Shown in pieces: positions 44,020 to 52,529 of a stretch of DNA of 64,000 nt; positions within the stretch are counted from its first letter, which is position 1, and every line of letters starts with the position of its first letter. The notes below the pieces were generated by a model. That model was not told where the DNA came from. It did no database searches and worked only from the letters and a program-made list of their open reading frames with translations. The DNA lies in contig NZ_JAGIAG010000001.1 of assembly GCF_017744955.1 (NCBI RefSeq), positions 248,001 through 312,000 on the forward strand. Direction: 5' to 3'. Both the position numbers and the translations under genes were made by a program. The DNA comes from Dokdonella sp. (GTDB lineage Bacteria > Pseudomonadota > Gammaproteobacteria > Xanthomonadales > Rhodanobacteraceae).

Positions 44020-45078
44020 GTGCGACGCGCACCGCTTCCGGTTCTGCGTCGCCTGCTCGGGTTCGCGCTGAGCGTGCCGGCCGCGGCATTCGGCGCCGGT
44101 GAACGGAACCAGCAAACGATCGTCGACACGGCCTACGCCGCGCCGCAACGGCTGGTCGACGTCGGCGGCGGACGGCGGCTCAATCTTCACTGCGTCGGCG
44201 CAGGATCGCCGACCGTCGTCTTCGACGCGGGACTGGCCAACTGGAGCCAGATCTGGGGCCTGGTGCAGCCCGTCGTCGCGAAGACCACGCGCGCCTGCGC
44301 CTACGATCGCGCCGGCCTCGGCTTCAGCGATCCCGCGCAGCGGCCCGGCACCAGCGCGAACATCGTCGACGACCTGCACCGGCTGCTGCAGGCGGCGGCG
44401 GTCGAACCGCCCTATGTGCTGGTCGGACATTCCTACGGCGGCAGGAACGTGCGCTTGTACGCGGACATCTATCGCGCGGAAGTGGCCGGCCTGGTGCTCG
44501 ACGACGGCTCGACCGAGGAGTACCACTGGCACGAGGCGTTTCGAGCGCGTGCGACGCCGGAAAGAATCCAGGCGCGCCGCGCGCGCACCCTCGCGGAAGC
44601 GGAGCCGTGCATCGAAGCGGCGCGACGCGGCTTCGTTCCAGGCACGCTCGACCACGCGCGCTGCGTGACGGCCGCCCTCAATGGGCGTTACGCCGACGCG
44701 ATCAGCCGCGTCTACATGCGGCTCGAGCAAACGCCGAGCTTTCTGCAGGCGCGCCTGTGGGAGACGCTGGCCTACGACGAAGACAGCCCCTATCAGCTGC
44801 TGCTCGGATGGCGGCCCTACGGCGACCTGCCGATGATCGTACTCACGCGCGCGCTGTCGGAGACGCCGAGCGGCCTGCCCGACGACGAAGACGGCCGACG
44901 CACGCTGGAGCAGCAGCGCAACGTCGCCGGCTTGTCGACGCGCGGCGTCCAGCGCATCGTTCCGAACGCGAGCCACGACATCCATTTCGATCAGCCGCAG
45001 GCGGTGGTCGCGGCGATCGAAGAAGTCGTCGCGGCCGCACGCGAATCGGCCGGTGCGGCGCGGCCGAAGCGGCCCTAG
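44020..45078 (+). CDS. secreted alpha/beta hydrolase
   Basis: 352 aa starting with GTG, 12 bp after phhA. A signal peptide with paired arginines (RRAPLPVLRRLLGFALSVPA) is followed by an alpha/beta hydrolase: VFDAGLANWS, ACAYDRAGLGFSDP, nucleophile GHSYGGRN, acid region LVLDDGSTEE and His in NASHDIHFDQP. Paralogue of 6453-7466. Substrate unknown. The gene ends in a CTAG shared with the convergent toxin gene. Confidence 0.85.
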   Translation: MRRAPLPVLRRLLGFALSVPAAAFGAGERNQQTIVDTAYAAPQRLVDVGGGRRLNLHCVGAGSPTVVFDAGLANWSQIWGLVQPVVAKTTRACAYDRAGLGFSDPAQRPGTSANIVDDLHRLLQAAAVEPPYVLVGHSYGGRNVRLYADIYRAEVAGLVLDDGSTEEYHWHEAFRARATPERIQARRARTLAEAEPCIEAARRGFVPGTLDHARCVTAALNGRYADAISRVYMRLEQTPSFLQARLWETLAYDEDSPYQLLLGWRPYGDLPMIVLTRALSETPSGLPDDEDGRRTLEQQRNVAGLSTRGVQRIVPNASHDIHFDQPQAVVAAIEEVVAAARESAGAARPKRP

Positions 45079-45764
45079 CGCTTGCGCGCCAACTCAGTGA
45101 CTTCGAGCACGGCCGCGATCCGCTCGCCGTCCCAGCGGTAGATCAGGTGCTGCGCCTGCACGCACGGTGCGGCGAGATCCGGATAGAACAACGCGACGCA
45201 CTCGCCGCCGGCGTGGCGCACGCTGTCGTAGACGACGCCGTCCGAGCCGTCCTCGCGCAGCGTGCGCGCGAGCGCCTGGCTGGCGGCGTAGTCGGTCGGA
45301 TCGTGCATCGCCTTCCAACCGCCGCGCAGATCGTGCAGGCGGCCGTGGATCGCGGTTCGATAGCACCGCATCTCGACGTCGAGCGGCGCTTCACGGGTGG
45401 CGCGCAGGAAGCGCTCGCGGTGATACACCGTTTCCTCGACCGCGGTGGCGACGCTGTGCGCGGCGTAGAACACGCCCCAGCTGCCGTCGGAGAAGCGGCT
45501 GCCGTCGGGATTCAAATGCGTGAACGCGGCCATGATCGGCGTCGTGCCGGGACCGCTGACGCGCCGCTCCTTCGGCAGCATCGACAGACTGCCGAGTTCC
45601 TCGCGCAGGCGCGGATTGGTCAGCGCCTCGATCTCGTACAGCGCGTCGAGATCGGCTGGATCGGCGACGCGATCGAACACGCCGACCGGCGGAAAGCGGC
45701 TCGGCACGATGCGGTAGGCGCGCGTCCAGCGAATGCGCTTCTCGGGCGGCGGCGCCGGCGACAT
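45075..45764 (-). CDS. RES-domain toxin (NAD+-degrading family)
   Basis: 229 aa. RES-domain features: RWTRAYRIVPSRFPPVGVFD, FSDGSWGVFYAAHSVATAVEETVYH with conserved Ser, Tyr and Glu, and DGVVYDSVRHAGGECVALFYPD. RES toxins phosphorolyse or hydrolyse NAD+. The partner Xre/MbcA-type antitoxin gene lies directly upstream: its TGA ends one base before the toxin ATG (45764), the usual order for this system. Toxic activity is inferred from family. Confidence 0.87.
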   Translation of the reverse strand: MSPAPPPEKRIRWTRAYRIVPSRFPPVGVFDRVADPADLDALYEIEALTNPRLREELGSLSMLPKERRVSGPGTTPIMAAFTHLNPDGSRFSDGSWGVFYAAHSVATAVEETVYHRERFLRATREAPLDVEMRCYRTAIHGRLHDLRGGWKAMHDPTDYAASQALARTLREDGSDGVVYDSVRHAGGECVALFYPDLAAPCVQAQHLIYRWDGERIAAVLEVTELARKR

Positions 45765-45765
45765 G

Positions 45766-46164
45766 TCAGTTCCAGCCGCGCTGCGCGTCGAGGTACTGGC
45801 GCACGACGTACAGATCGGCGACGTTGCCCGACAGCATGCGCTCCAGCGCGGACTGGCCGCCGAAGGTCGGCGCCTCGTTCGGCTTGCGCACCCAGGCATC
45901 GGCGCGCTCGGCCTCCGGAAACAGGATCTGCAGGTTCTTGTAGATGCCGAGCACGTAGCTGATGCGTTCGAGCACGTCGCGCGACAATGCGCCGGCGCGC
46001 TCGCGCTTCCACTTGTAGAACGTCGATTCCGGCGGGTCGCCGAGCAGGCGGCGCTGCTCGGCGATGCGCAGGCCCCAGTGCTCGGCGATGGCGAAGAACG
46101 CGCGCAGCGCCGGACCGCCGAGGTCGGCGGAAGGGGCCGGTTGGCGCAAGGCCAGGTCGCTCAT
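45766..46164 (-). CDS. Xre/MbcA-type antitoxin of the RES module
   Basis: 132 aa. An Xre-like helix-turn-helix (ALRAFFAIAEHWGLRIAEQR to STFYKWKRERAGALSRDVLERISYVLGIYKNL) is followed by the MbcA/ParS C-terminal domain (LFPEAERADAWVRKPNEAPTFGGQSALERMLSG and VVRQYLDAQRGW). It should neutralise the RES toxin and repress the operon. ATG 46164 has GGAG at 6 nt; another ATG four codons upstream is possible. A palindrome lies just upstream of the start. Confidence 0.9.
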   Translation of the reverse strand: MSDLALRQPAPSADLGGPALRAFFAIAEHWGLRIAEQRRLLGDPPESTFYKWKRERAGALSRDVLERISYVLGIYKNLQILFPEAERADAWVRKPNEAPTFGGQSALERMLSGNVADLYVVRQYLDAQRGWN

Positions 46165-46178
46165 GCGTGACTCCATGA

Positions 46179-46205
46179 ATGAAGTACGGATTGATATTAC
46201 TTCAT
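46179..46205 (-). promoter_or_regulatory. palindromic operator/promoter of the RES-Xre operon
   Basis: ATGAAGTA (46179-46186) and TACTTCAT (46198-46205) are perfect 8-bp arms around an 11-nt spacer, 15-41 bp upstream of the antitoxin ATG. On the minus strand a TTGGCG -35 and TAATAT -10 with an 18-nt spacer overlap its outer edge, so bound antitoxin would block transcription. The local DNA is AT-rich compared with its surroundings. Confidence 0.6.
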
Positions 46206-46433
46206 ATGGGCAGTTTTCGCCAAGGCACCGCGGCTTGCGCGAAACTATTGCGCCGCGGTGGCGTCCATATAGCGCCCCGAAACATCTGCGGCAATGCGCG
46301 GCTCGCGATCCAGTGGCCATGCTCACCCGGCACGGCGGCTTGTGCACTTGATCCGCACCCCAATTCGTAGAATCGCCCGCGCGGCGACTTTCTTCGAAGA
46401 CACCCCGCCCGACGCGTCGACTGGAATCTTCCG

Positions 46434-47138
46434 ATGAAACGAATCCCGCTCGCTGCCCTGCTCGCCTCGCTGTCCGCCTTCGGCGTCACGGCCAACGCCG
46501 AAGTCCGCCAGGCCGCCGCCGACGGCTTCTTCGTCGCCTACTCCGAGCAGGTCGCGGCGACGCCGGCGAAAGCCTACGCGGCGATTGTCGCGGTGCCCGC
46601 GTGGTGGAGCGGCGAGCACACCTGGTCCGGGCAGGCGTCGAACCTGAGCCTGAAAGCCGAAGCCGGCGGCTGCTTCTGCGAGCGCTGGCCCGGCGGCAGC
46701 GCCGAGCACGGCCGCGTGATCATGGCGCTGCCCGACAACCTGCTGCGCCTGGACGCCGCGCTCGGCCCGCTGCAGGAATTCGCGCTGAAAGGCATCCTGA
46801 GCTTCTGGATTCGCAGCAACGACGACGGCTCGACGCGCATCGACGTCGAATACCGCGTCAACGGCGCCGGCGCGAGCGGACTGGACGCGCTGGCGCCGCA
46901 AGTCGACGAGATGCTCGGCACGCAGGTCGCGCGGCTGAAGCGCTACCTCGACACCGGCAAGCCCGACGAGCCGCCGCAGGCGGCCGAACTGACCCCGACA
47001 CCCGACGCGCTGCGCGCCGCCATGCTCGAGCAATGGAAGCGCGAGGCCGAAGCGGCCAAGGCGGGCGACGCGAAAGCGACGCCGGACAAGCCGACGAAGG
47101 CGAAACCGTCGAAACGCGATCCGGCGCCGAAGCCCTGA
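46434..47138 (+). CDS. secreted SRPBCC (START-like) family protein
   Basis: 234 aa. Signal peptide to ~22 (VTANAE). The START/SRPBCC fold is suggested by FFVAYSEQVAATPAKAYAAIVAVPAWWSGEHTWSG (typical 'PWWSxxHT' segment) and GRVIMALPDNLLRLDAALGPLQ. The C-terminal ~50 residues are Ala/Lys/Pro-rich and disordered. It binds a small hydrophobic ligand by analogy; nothing specific is known. Its stop TGATG overlaps the start of the VOC gene. Confidence 0.8.
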   Translation: MKRIPLAALLASLSAFGVTANAEVRQAAADGFFVAYSEQVAATPAKAYAAIVAVPAWWSGEHTWSGQASNLSLKAEAGGCFCERWPGGSAEHGRVIMALPDNLLRLDAALGPLQEFALKGILSFWIRSNDDGSTRIDVEYRVNGAGASGLDALAPQVDEMLGTQVARLKRYLDTGKPDEPPQAAELTPTPDALRAAMLEQWKREAEAAKAGDAKATPDKPTKAKPSKRDPAPKP

Positions 47139-47554
47139 TGACCTCGCCGCTGCCGTTGCTGGCGAACATCGACGTCGACGATCTCGACCGGGCCGAGGCG
47201 TTCTACGTCGATGCGCTCGGCTTGCGCGTCGGCCGCCGCTTCGGTGGCGAGGTCGTCGAATTGCTCGGCGCGAGCTCGCCGCTCTACCTGCTGCGCAAGG
47301 ACGCCGACAGCATGGCCGGCGACGCGACCTCGCAGCGGCGCGACTATCGCCGCCACTGGACGCCGGTGCATCTGGACTTCGTCGTCGCCGATCTCGACGC
47401 GGCGCTGCAGCGCGCGCTCGACGCCGGCGCCATGCTCGAAGGTTCGCCGCGCACGGCCAACTGGGGACGCGTCGCGACGCTCGCCGATCCGTTCGGCCAC
47501 GGTTTCTGCCTGCTTCAATTCCTCGGTCGCGGCTACGACGAAATCGCGGATTGA
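47138..47554 (+). CDS. VOC family protein
   Basis: 138 aa. Two vicinal oxygen chelate half-motifs: LLANIDVDDLDRAEAFYVDALGLRVGRR and WTPVHLDFVVADLDAALQRALDAGA, closing with ATLADPFGHGFCLLQFLGRGYDE, which resembles the glyoxalase-like extradiol group. Metal ligands are plausible (first strand Asp/Glu, late His) but unproven. Translationally coupled to the upstream SRPBCC gene. Confidence 0.85.
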   Translation: MTSPLPLLANIDVDDLDRAEAFYVDALGLRVGRRFGGEVVELLGASSPLYLLRKDADSMAGDATSQRRDYRRHWTPVHLDFVVADLDAALQRALDAGAMLEGSPRTANWGRVATLADPFGHGFCLLQFLGRGYDEIAD

Positions 47555-47828
47555 CGCGACTCGGACCGAATCGGCACCGACGGAAAATCGCGCGGACGCA
47601 CATCACCGCGAGCCGCGCAACGGCAAACGCGGAACGATTTTGTAATCCCCCTCGTACATTCCTGCAATGCGCGACAGCTTTGTGCACCTTTTTACAAAGG
47701 AACTGTGACGCGCCATACCTTTTTCACCGTTTTTCCGAGGCACGGCGTTTGCTAGCGTTCCGGGCGGCGCCGGGGGAGCGCGACATTCCGTCGCGGACGT
47801 GGCGCCGTCAATCACGGAGGAACGACTG

Positions 47829-48443
47829 ATGAGATGCAAAGCGATCGTGTTGGCGTCGAGCCTGGCGGTTTTCGCCGGCGGCGCGCAGGCGACGGAGGCC
47901 GGCGACTGGGTGGTCAAGCTCGGCGCGCACCAGGTGTCGCCGAAGTCGAACAACGGCCGCCTGGCCAACGGTGCACTGAAGGCGGACGTCGGCGACGACG
48001 CGCGCCCGACCGTTTCGCTGGAGTACTTCTTCACGCCGAACTGGGGTTTCGAAGTGCTGGCCGCGCTGCCGTTCGAACACGAGGTCAAGCTCAACGGCGC
48101 GAGAGCCGCATCGGTCAAGCACCTGCCGCCGACACTGAGCGTGCAGTACCACTTCATGCCCGGCGCCCAGGTCTCGCCCTTCATCGGCGTCGGCCTCAAC
48201 TACACGCGCTTCTTCAGCATCAAGGAAAAGGGACCGCTGGCCGGCGCCAATCTCGACCTGGGGGATTCCTGGGGCGGCGCGGTGCACGCCGGCGTCGACG
48301 TGAAGATCGACGAACGCTGGTCGTTCATGGCCGACGTGCGCTGGATCAGCATCGAGACCGACGCCAAGGTCAACGGCGCCAAGGTCGGCACGGTGAAGAT
48401 CGATCCGTGGGTCTACGGCGTCGCGGTCGGATATCGGTTCTGA
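47829..48443 (+). CDS. ompW: OmpW family outer membrane protein
   Basis: 204 aa. Signal peptide (MRCKAIVLASSLAVFAGGAQA), then the OmpW beta-barrel with GDWVVKLGAHQVSPKSNNG, PTVSLEYFFTPNWGFEVLAALPFEHEV, LPPTLSVQYHFMPG, SPFIGVGLNYTRFF and a terminal WVYGVAVGYRF ending in the aromatic residue required for barrel assembly. OmpW forms a small hydrophobic channel. GGAGGA 8 nt before ATG 47829 fixes the start. The 274-bp upstream gap holds a weak CTTTGT/ACAAAG dyad (47678-47699) but no clear FNR box. Confidence 0.92.
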   Translation: MRCKAIVLASSLAVFAGGAQATEAGDWVVKLGAHQVSPKSNNGRLANGALKADVGDDARPTVSLEYFFTPNWGFEVLAALPFEHEVKLNGARAASVKHLPPTLSVQYHFMPGAQVSPFIGVGLNYTRFFSIKEKGPLAGANLDLGDSWGGAVHAGVDVKIDERWSFMADVRWISIETDAKVNGAKVGTVKIDPWVYGVAVGYRF

Positions 48444-48505
48444 CGCCGGGTCGGCCTTGAGCGATATCTCGCTTTCGGCAGCGCCGATCCGTTCCGTGCC
48501 TTTCC

Positions 48506-48691
48506 TTCTCCTGCTCGCAGGAGAAACGTCGGCAGCAGGGTGGAAGAACGCCACGCAACCGCCCGAAGGGCGAAGGCCAAGGATGGCCCGCGTGCACATG
48601 CTGACGGCGGATGAGGGAAACGGAGCGCAATGCTCCGACTTCCCTCACCCGCCGCGCGTCGCGCGTCGACCTCTCCCGCGAGCGGGAGAGG
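48506..48691. repeat. cluster of three extragenic palindromes between convergent genes
   Basis: In the 298-bp gap after ompW: TTCTCCTGC/GCAGGAGAA (48506-48525); GAGGGAAACGGAGC with GCTCCGACTTCCCTC (48613-48646); CCTCTCCCGC/GCGGGAGAGG (48670-48691). They sit between convergent ompW and the DUF885 gene and probably act as terminators or REP-like elements. Confidence 0.55.
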
Positions 48692-48741
48692 CGAGTGCGG
48701 CGACGCCGTGACGGCGAAGCGCTTCGACGCGAACTGTCCTC

Positions 48742-50475
48742 TCACGCCTTCTGCTTGGCGATCCACGCATCGATCTGCCGCTCCAGCACCGGCAGCGGTA
48801 CCGAGCCCAGTCCCAGCAGCGCGTCGTGGAACGCGCGCAGGTCGAACTTCGGCCCGAGCTCCTTCTCGGCGCGCGCGCGCAGCTCGACGATCTTGATCTC
48901 GCCGAGCTTGTAGCTGAGCGCCTGGCCCGGCCAGGAGATGTAGCGGTCGACTTCGGTCTCGACCTCGTGCCGGCTCAGTGCCGTGTGCGAGGCGAGGTAC
49001 TCGATCGCCTGGTCGCGCGTCCAGTTCTTGTGATGCACGCCGGTGTCGATGACCAGGCGCGCGGCGCGCCACATCTCGTAGGTCTCGCGGCCGAATTCCT
49101 CGTACGGCGTGTGATAGATGCCCATCTCCTTGCCGAGCTTCTCGCAGTACAGCGCCCAGCCCTCGCCGTAGGCGGAGATGTAGTTCTTGCTGCGGAAGTC
49201 CGGATAGCCCTTCTGCTCGTCGGCCAATGCGCCCTGCAGCGAATGGCCGGGCGAGGACTCGTGCAGCGTCAGCGCCGGCAGGTTGTAGAGCGGGCGCGAC
49301 GGCAGGTCGTAGGTATTGACCCAGTAGGTGTGCGCACTGCCGCGACCGGCGGTCCAGAACGGCGCGATCGAGGCCGGCACCGGCTCGATGCCGAAGCGCC
49401 CGCGCGGCAGCAGGCCGATGAACTGGCCGACCTTGGCGTCGACCTGCTTGGAGATCCACGCCGCGTGCATCAGCAGTTCTTCCGGCGTCTTGGCGTAGAA
49501 CTGCGGATCGGTGCGCAGGAATTCCAGAAATGCCGGGAAGTCGCCCTTGAAGCCGGTCTCCTTCATCGTCGCCTGCATCTCGGTGTCGATGCGCGCGACT
49601 TCTTTCAGGCCGATCTGATGGATGTCTTCCGGACTGAGATCGAGCGTCGTGTAGTCCTTGATCTGCTGGCGATACCACGCCTTGCCGTCAGGCATCGCCT
49701 CGGCTGCCAGCGTCGTGCGCGCCTTCGGCACGTATTCGTCGCGGAAGAATTTCAGCAGCTTGGCGTAGGCCGGAATCACGCGCTCGCGGATCGCGCGCGC
49801 GCCGTCGGCACGCAGGCGCTCCTGCTCGTCGGCCGGAATCGACGCCGGCAGCGACTTCAGCGGCTTGTAGAACTCGCTGTCCTCCGGCGACTTGACCTCG
49901 GCGTAGCTCGCGATCGAAACGTCGCGTCCGTTCAACACCGCGCGCGGCACGCTGAAACCGCGCTTCAGTCCGGCGCGCATGTTGACGGTCTGCTGGTCGA
50001 AGTAGCGCGGCACGTCCTCGAGCTTGGCGATGTAGTTGCGCGCGGCCTCGGCGTTCTTCAGCGACCGCCGCGTCATGAAGCCGAGGTCGGACCAGAACTG
50101 CGAGTCGCTGTTGAACGGCATCTCGTAGTCGCGGAAACGCGGACCGGCGGCGAGGTTCTCGATCTGCGGCCGATACACGGCGAGGTTGACCTGGTTGTCC
50201 GCCGACAGCTCGCCCGCCGGGATCGCGTCGAGCTGCTTGAGCACGTCGTCCCAGTAGGCCACGCGGCGGTTCTGCGTCGCCGCGTCGACGTCCGGCAGGC
50301 GCCGGTCGCGCGCATTGGACTGGCGGTCCTCGTCGTCGTAGCCGGCGAACTGCTCCTGCCGCCAGCTCCACTCCTTCTTGTACAGCGCCTCGAAGCGCTG
50401 ATCGGCGCTTTCGGCGTGAACGAAAGTGCTCAAGGCGAGGCCGGCACAGAACAAGGGCATGGACCAGGATTTCAT
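48742..50475 (-). CDS. DUF885 family (M3-like zinc) peptidase
   Basis: 577 aa. Signal peptide (MKSWSMPLFCAGLALSTFVHAES). The zinc motif HESSPGH (~410) and the downstream YGEGWALYCEKLGKEMG are hallmarks of DUF885 proteins, which resemble gluzincin carboxypeptidases. Other family blocks: YWVNTYDLPSRPLYNLPALTLHE and WPGQALSYKLGEIKI. Probably a periplasmic peptidase; specificity unknown. GGAGG precedes the ATG at 50475. 72 bp downstream of the carotenoid oxygenase gene, same strand. Confidence 0.9.
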   Translation of the reverse strand: MKSWSMPLFCAGLALSTFVHAESADQRFEALYKKEWSWRQEQFAGYDDEDRQSNARDRRLPDVDAATQNRRVAYWDDVLKQLDAIPAGELSADNQVNLAVYRPQIENLAAGPRFRDYEMPFNSDSQFWSDLGFMTRRSLKNAEAARNYIAKLEDVPRYFDQQTVNMRAGLKRGFSVPRAVLNGRDVSIASYAEVKSPEDSEFYKPLKSLPASIPADEQERLRADGARAIRERVIPAYAKLLKFFRDEYVPKARTTLAAEAMPDGKAWYRQQIKDYTTLDLSPEDIHQIGLKEVARIDTEMQATMKETGFKGDFPAFLEFLRTDPQFYAKTPEELLMHAAWISKQVDAKVGQFIGLLPRGRFGIEPVPASIAPFWTAGRGSAHTYWVNTYDLPSRPLYNLPALTLHESSPGHSLQGALADEQKGYPDFRSKNYISAYGEGWALYCEKLGKEMGIYHTPYEEFGRETYEMWRAARLVIDTGVHHKNWTRDQAIEYLASHTALSRHEVETEVDRYISWPGQALSYKLGEIKIVELRARAEKELGPKFDLRAFHDALLGLGSVPLPVLERQIDAWIAKQKA

Positions 50476-50547
50476 CGCGTCCTCCGTCGACGGAAAACGC
50501 GGATGATCGCACCGAATCCCGGCCACGGCAGTGCCAATGGTCAGGCG

Positions 50548-52056
50548 TCAGCCGGCGGCGAACCAACCGTGGAAGCCGAGCGGGAACGTGTGCGGCAACC
50601 ACGCCTGCGCCAGCGGCCCGTCCTCGATGCGCTCGGCATCGAGCACGGCCAGGCCGCTGCGACCGCGCCTGGCGTCGAGCAGGGTGCCGAGCAGCCAGCC
50701 CTGACCGACGCGGCGGCGGCCGGGCTTGGGCACGAACACGTGTTCCTCGGCGAGCACGTCGGCGCCGTAGCGATGCACGCGGCGGCGGCCGCCGTCGATC
50801 GCCGCGACGGCGTTGAAGTACGGCGAGGCGGCAGGCTCGATGCGCAGCGGCGCGAACACGCGCGCCGGCTTCGCCGCCTCGTGGCGATGGTCGAACACCG
50901 GAAATTCCAGCCCGTGCACGCCGCGCGCCTCCCAACGCGCCGTTCCCTTGGCCGGATCGATGCGCAGCAGCGCCAGTTCCGTCCGCGCGCCGCCGCCGCG
51001 TTCGCCGCGCATCGCCGCGGCCATCGGCGAGCGCATGTCGTCCGGATCCGTGTGTCGCACCGCCTGCACGAGGATCTCGCCGGCGCGCTCGTGCGCGTCG
51101 GCGAAGTGGTAGACCGCACCGAACTCCGCCTCGAACCAGCGCGGCGCGTCGAGCGCGTCCTTCGGCACGACCGCGATGCGGCAGGGCTGGTCCGGCGCGA
51201 ACTGCAGGCGTTCGAAGAACGCCGCCGCGTCGCGATCGGCGATACGGTACGGCGTCAGCACGAACACCAGGTGGCGGTCGGTCATCGCGAACGCGTGCAG
51301 ATAGCCGCGCCGCTCGTTCGGCAGCAGCGCGGTGCGCAGCGTCTTGCCGTCGGCGCCGATGTGCCAGAGCAGCAGACCGGAACCGCCGAGCAGGTCGAGC
51401 GAACCGAAATTCCACAGCGAGCCGTCGCGGTCGAGCAGCGGATGCGCCGAGAACGGCGCGGCGACCAGATCCTCGCGCCAGGTCACCGGCCCGAGCGTGC
51501 GCAGGTCCGCCGGGTCGAGCTCGATCGCCGAGCCGCCTTCCCAAAGCGCGAACAGACGGCCGCCGAAACGGATCACGGCGGTGTTTGCGGTGTTGAGGTC
51601 GTCGTTGTTGCGGATCGGCACCGCGTCCGGGATCGTCGTTCCCGCGGCGGGCAGCAGAAAACGTCCGGCGGACTGCTCGCGCGTGTACTTGGAGGTCGCG
51701 ACCATGCGCGCGCGATGCTCGACGCGCCCGCCCGCAAAACGCCACGCGTGCAGCATGCCGTCGCCGTCGAACCAGTGCCGGTAGCGCAAGCCGGCGCGAT
51801 CGAACAGCGCCGGACCGTTGCGGTACAACGTGCCCACGAGGTCCTTCGGCCAGCGGCCTTCGATCGTGGCGACGCTCGGACCCAGCGATTCGGCGGCAAC
51901 GCTGTTCCATCCGGCCAGCCACGGTTCGCGCGCGAGCGCTTGCGCGAAGCGCCGGCTGTCGTCGGCGACGGCGACCTCGGCGCGCAGCAGGCGCGGTGCC
52001 AGCGCGAACGCGGCGGTGCCGGCGAGGAATTGACCCAGGAAGCGGCGGCGATTCAC
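50548..52056 (-). CDS. Tat-exported carotenoid oxygenase family protein
   Basis: 502 aa starting with GTG. A twin-arginine signal NRRRFLGQFLAGTAAFALAP predicts export of the folded, metal-loaded enzyme. The carotenoid oxygenase (RPE65/lignostilbene dioxygenase) domain has the RHWFDGDGMLHAWRF and PFSAHPLLDRDG segments, HGLEFPVFDHRHEA, and final HTFPLGFHGWFAAG, which supply the four iron-binding histidines. Substrate may be a carotenoid or stilbene. Directly downstream of a DUF2141 gene (8 bp), likely one operon. Confidence 0.88.
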   Translation of the reverse strand: MNRRRFLGQFLAGTAAFALAPRLLRAEVAVADDSRRFAQALAREPWLAGWNSVAAESLGPSVATIEGRWPKDLVGTLYRNGPALFDRAGLRYRHWFDGDGMLHAWRFAGGRVEHRARMVATSKYTREQSAGRFLLPAAGTTIPDAVPIRNNDDLNTANTAVIRFGGRLFALWEGGSAIELDPADLRTLGPVTWREDLVAAPFSAHPLLDRDGSLWNFGSLDLLGGSGLLLWHIGADGKTLRTALLPNERRGYLHAFAMTDRHLVFVLTPYRIADRDAAAFFERLQFAPDQPCRIAVVPKDALDAPRWFEAEFGAVYHFADAHERAGEILVQAVRHTDPDDMRSPMAAAMRGERGGGARTELALLRIDPAKGTARWEARGVHGLEFPVFDHRHEAAKPARVFAPLRIEPAASPYFNAVAAIDGGRRRVHRYGADVLAEEHVFVPKPGRRRVGQGWLLGTLLDARRGRSGLAVLDAERIEDGPLAQAWLPHTFPLGFHGWFAAG

Positions 52057-52064
52057 GTCGGGCC

Positions 52065-52481
52065 TCAACGCAGATGGATCGTGATCGCGCGACCGGCGGC
52101 GCCGAGCTCGACCTTCGCTTCGTCGAAGGTCGGCCTGCGCATCACCTGCGGATCGTTGCTGATGCCGTAGGGCTCGGTCGGCATGCCCATGAAGTTCGTA
52201 TCGAGCTTGCCGTTGTCGTTCTCGTCCTGCATGACGCGGACGGCATAGGTGCCCGCCGGCAGATTCGGAAAGTGGAACGTCTCGGCGGCGCCGTTCGCCT
52301 TGCGCGTGGCGGCGGCGACGGGTTTGGCGCCGCCGTCCCAACCCGCCGCCGAATCGACGACGGCGATCATCAGCGCGCCCCTGGCGGAGCGCACGTCGGC
52401 GACGGTGACGTCGAGATCGGCGGCCTGCGCGCCGGTGCAGGCCAACGCGGCGAGGAACAGGGACTTGGCGATCGGGGACAT
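52065..52481 (-). CDS. DUF2141 domain secreted protein
   Basis: 138 aa. Signal peptide to ~20 (ACTGAQA). The DUF2141 domain begins DLDVTVADVRSARGALMIAVVDSAAGW and contains FPNLPAGTYAVRVMQDENDNGKLDTNFMGMPTEPYG, its conserved centre, which may bind a divalent cation. Often found beside carotenoid oxygenase or outer membrane genes; here 8 bp upstream of the Tat-carotenoid oxygenase. Confidence 0.92.
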   Translation of the reverse strand: MSPIAKSLFLAALACTGAQAADLDVTVADVRSARGALMIAVVDSAAGWDGGAKPVAAATRKANGAAETFHFPNLPAGTYAVRVMQDENDNGKLDTNFMGMPTEPYGISNDPQVMRRPTFDEAKVELGAAGRAITIHLR

Positions 52482-52529
52482 GGCGAACTCCGGGTGCGGT
52501 CGAGGAAAGGTGTGATCGAGCGATGCGGA

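Noticed and set aside
46179..46370. 63-codon plus-strand frame opposite the RES-Xre promoter
   Set aside because: It starts within the operator palindrome, lacks a ribosome-binding site and shows no domain.
47555..47828. FNR/ANR binding site upstream of ompW
   Set aside because: No TTGAT-N4-ATCAA-like sequence is present; only a weak CTTTGT/ACAAAG dyad was seen.
48826..52170. Plus-strand open frame of about 1100 codons opposite the DUF885 and carotenoid oxygenase genes
   Set aside because: No recognisable motif; the minus-strand genes have signal peptides, ribosome-binding sites and catalytic motifs.
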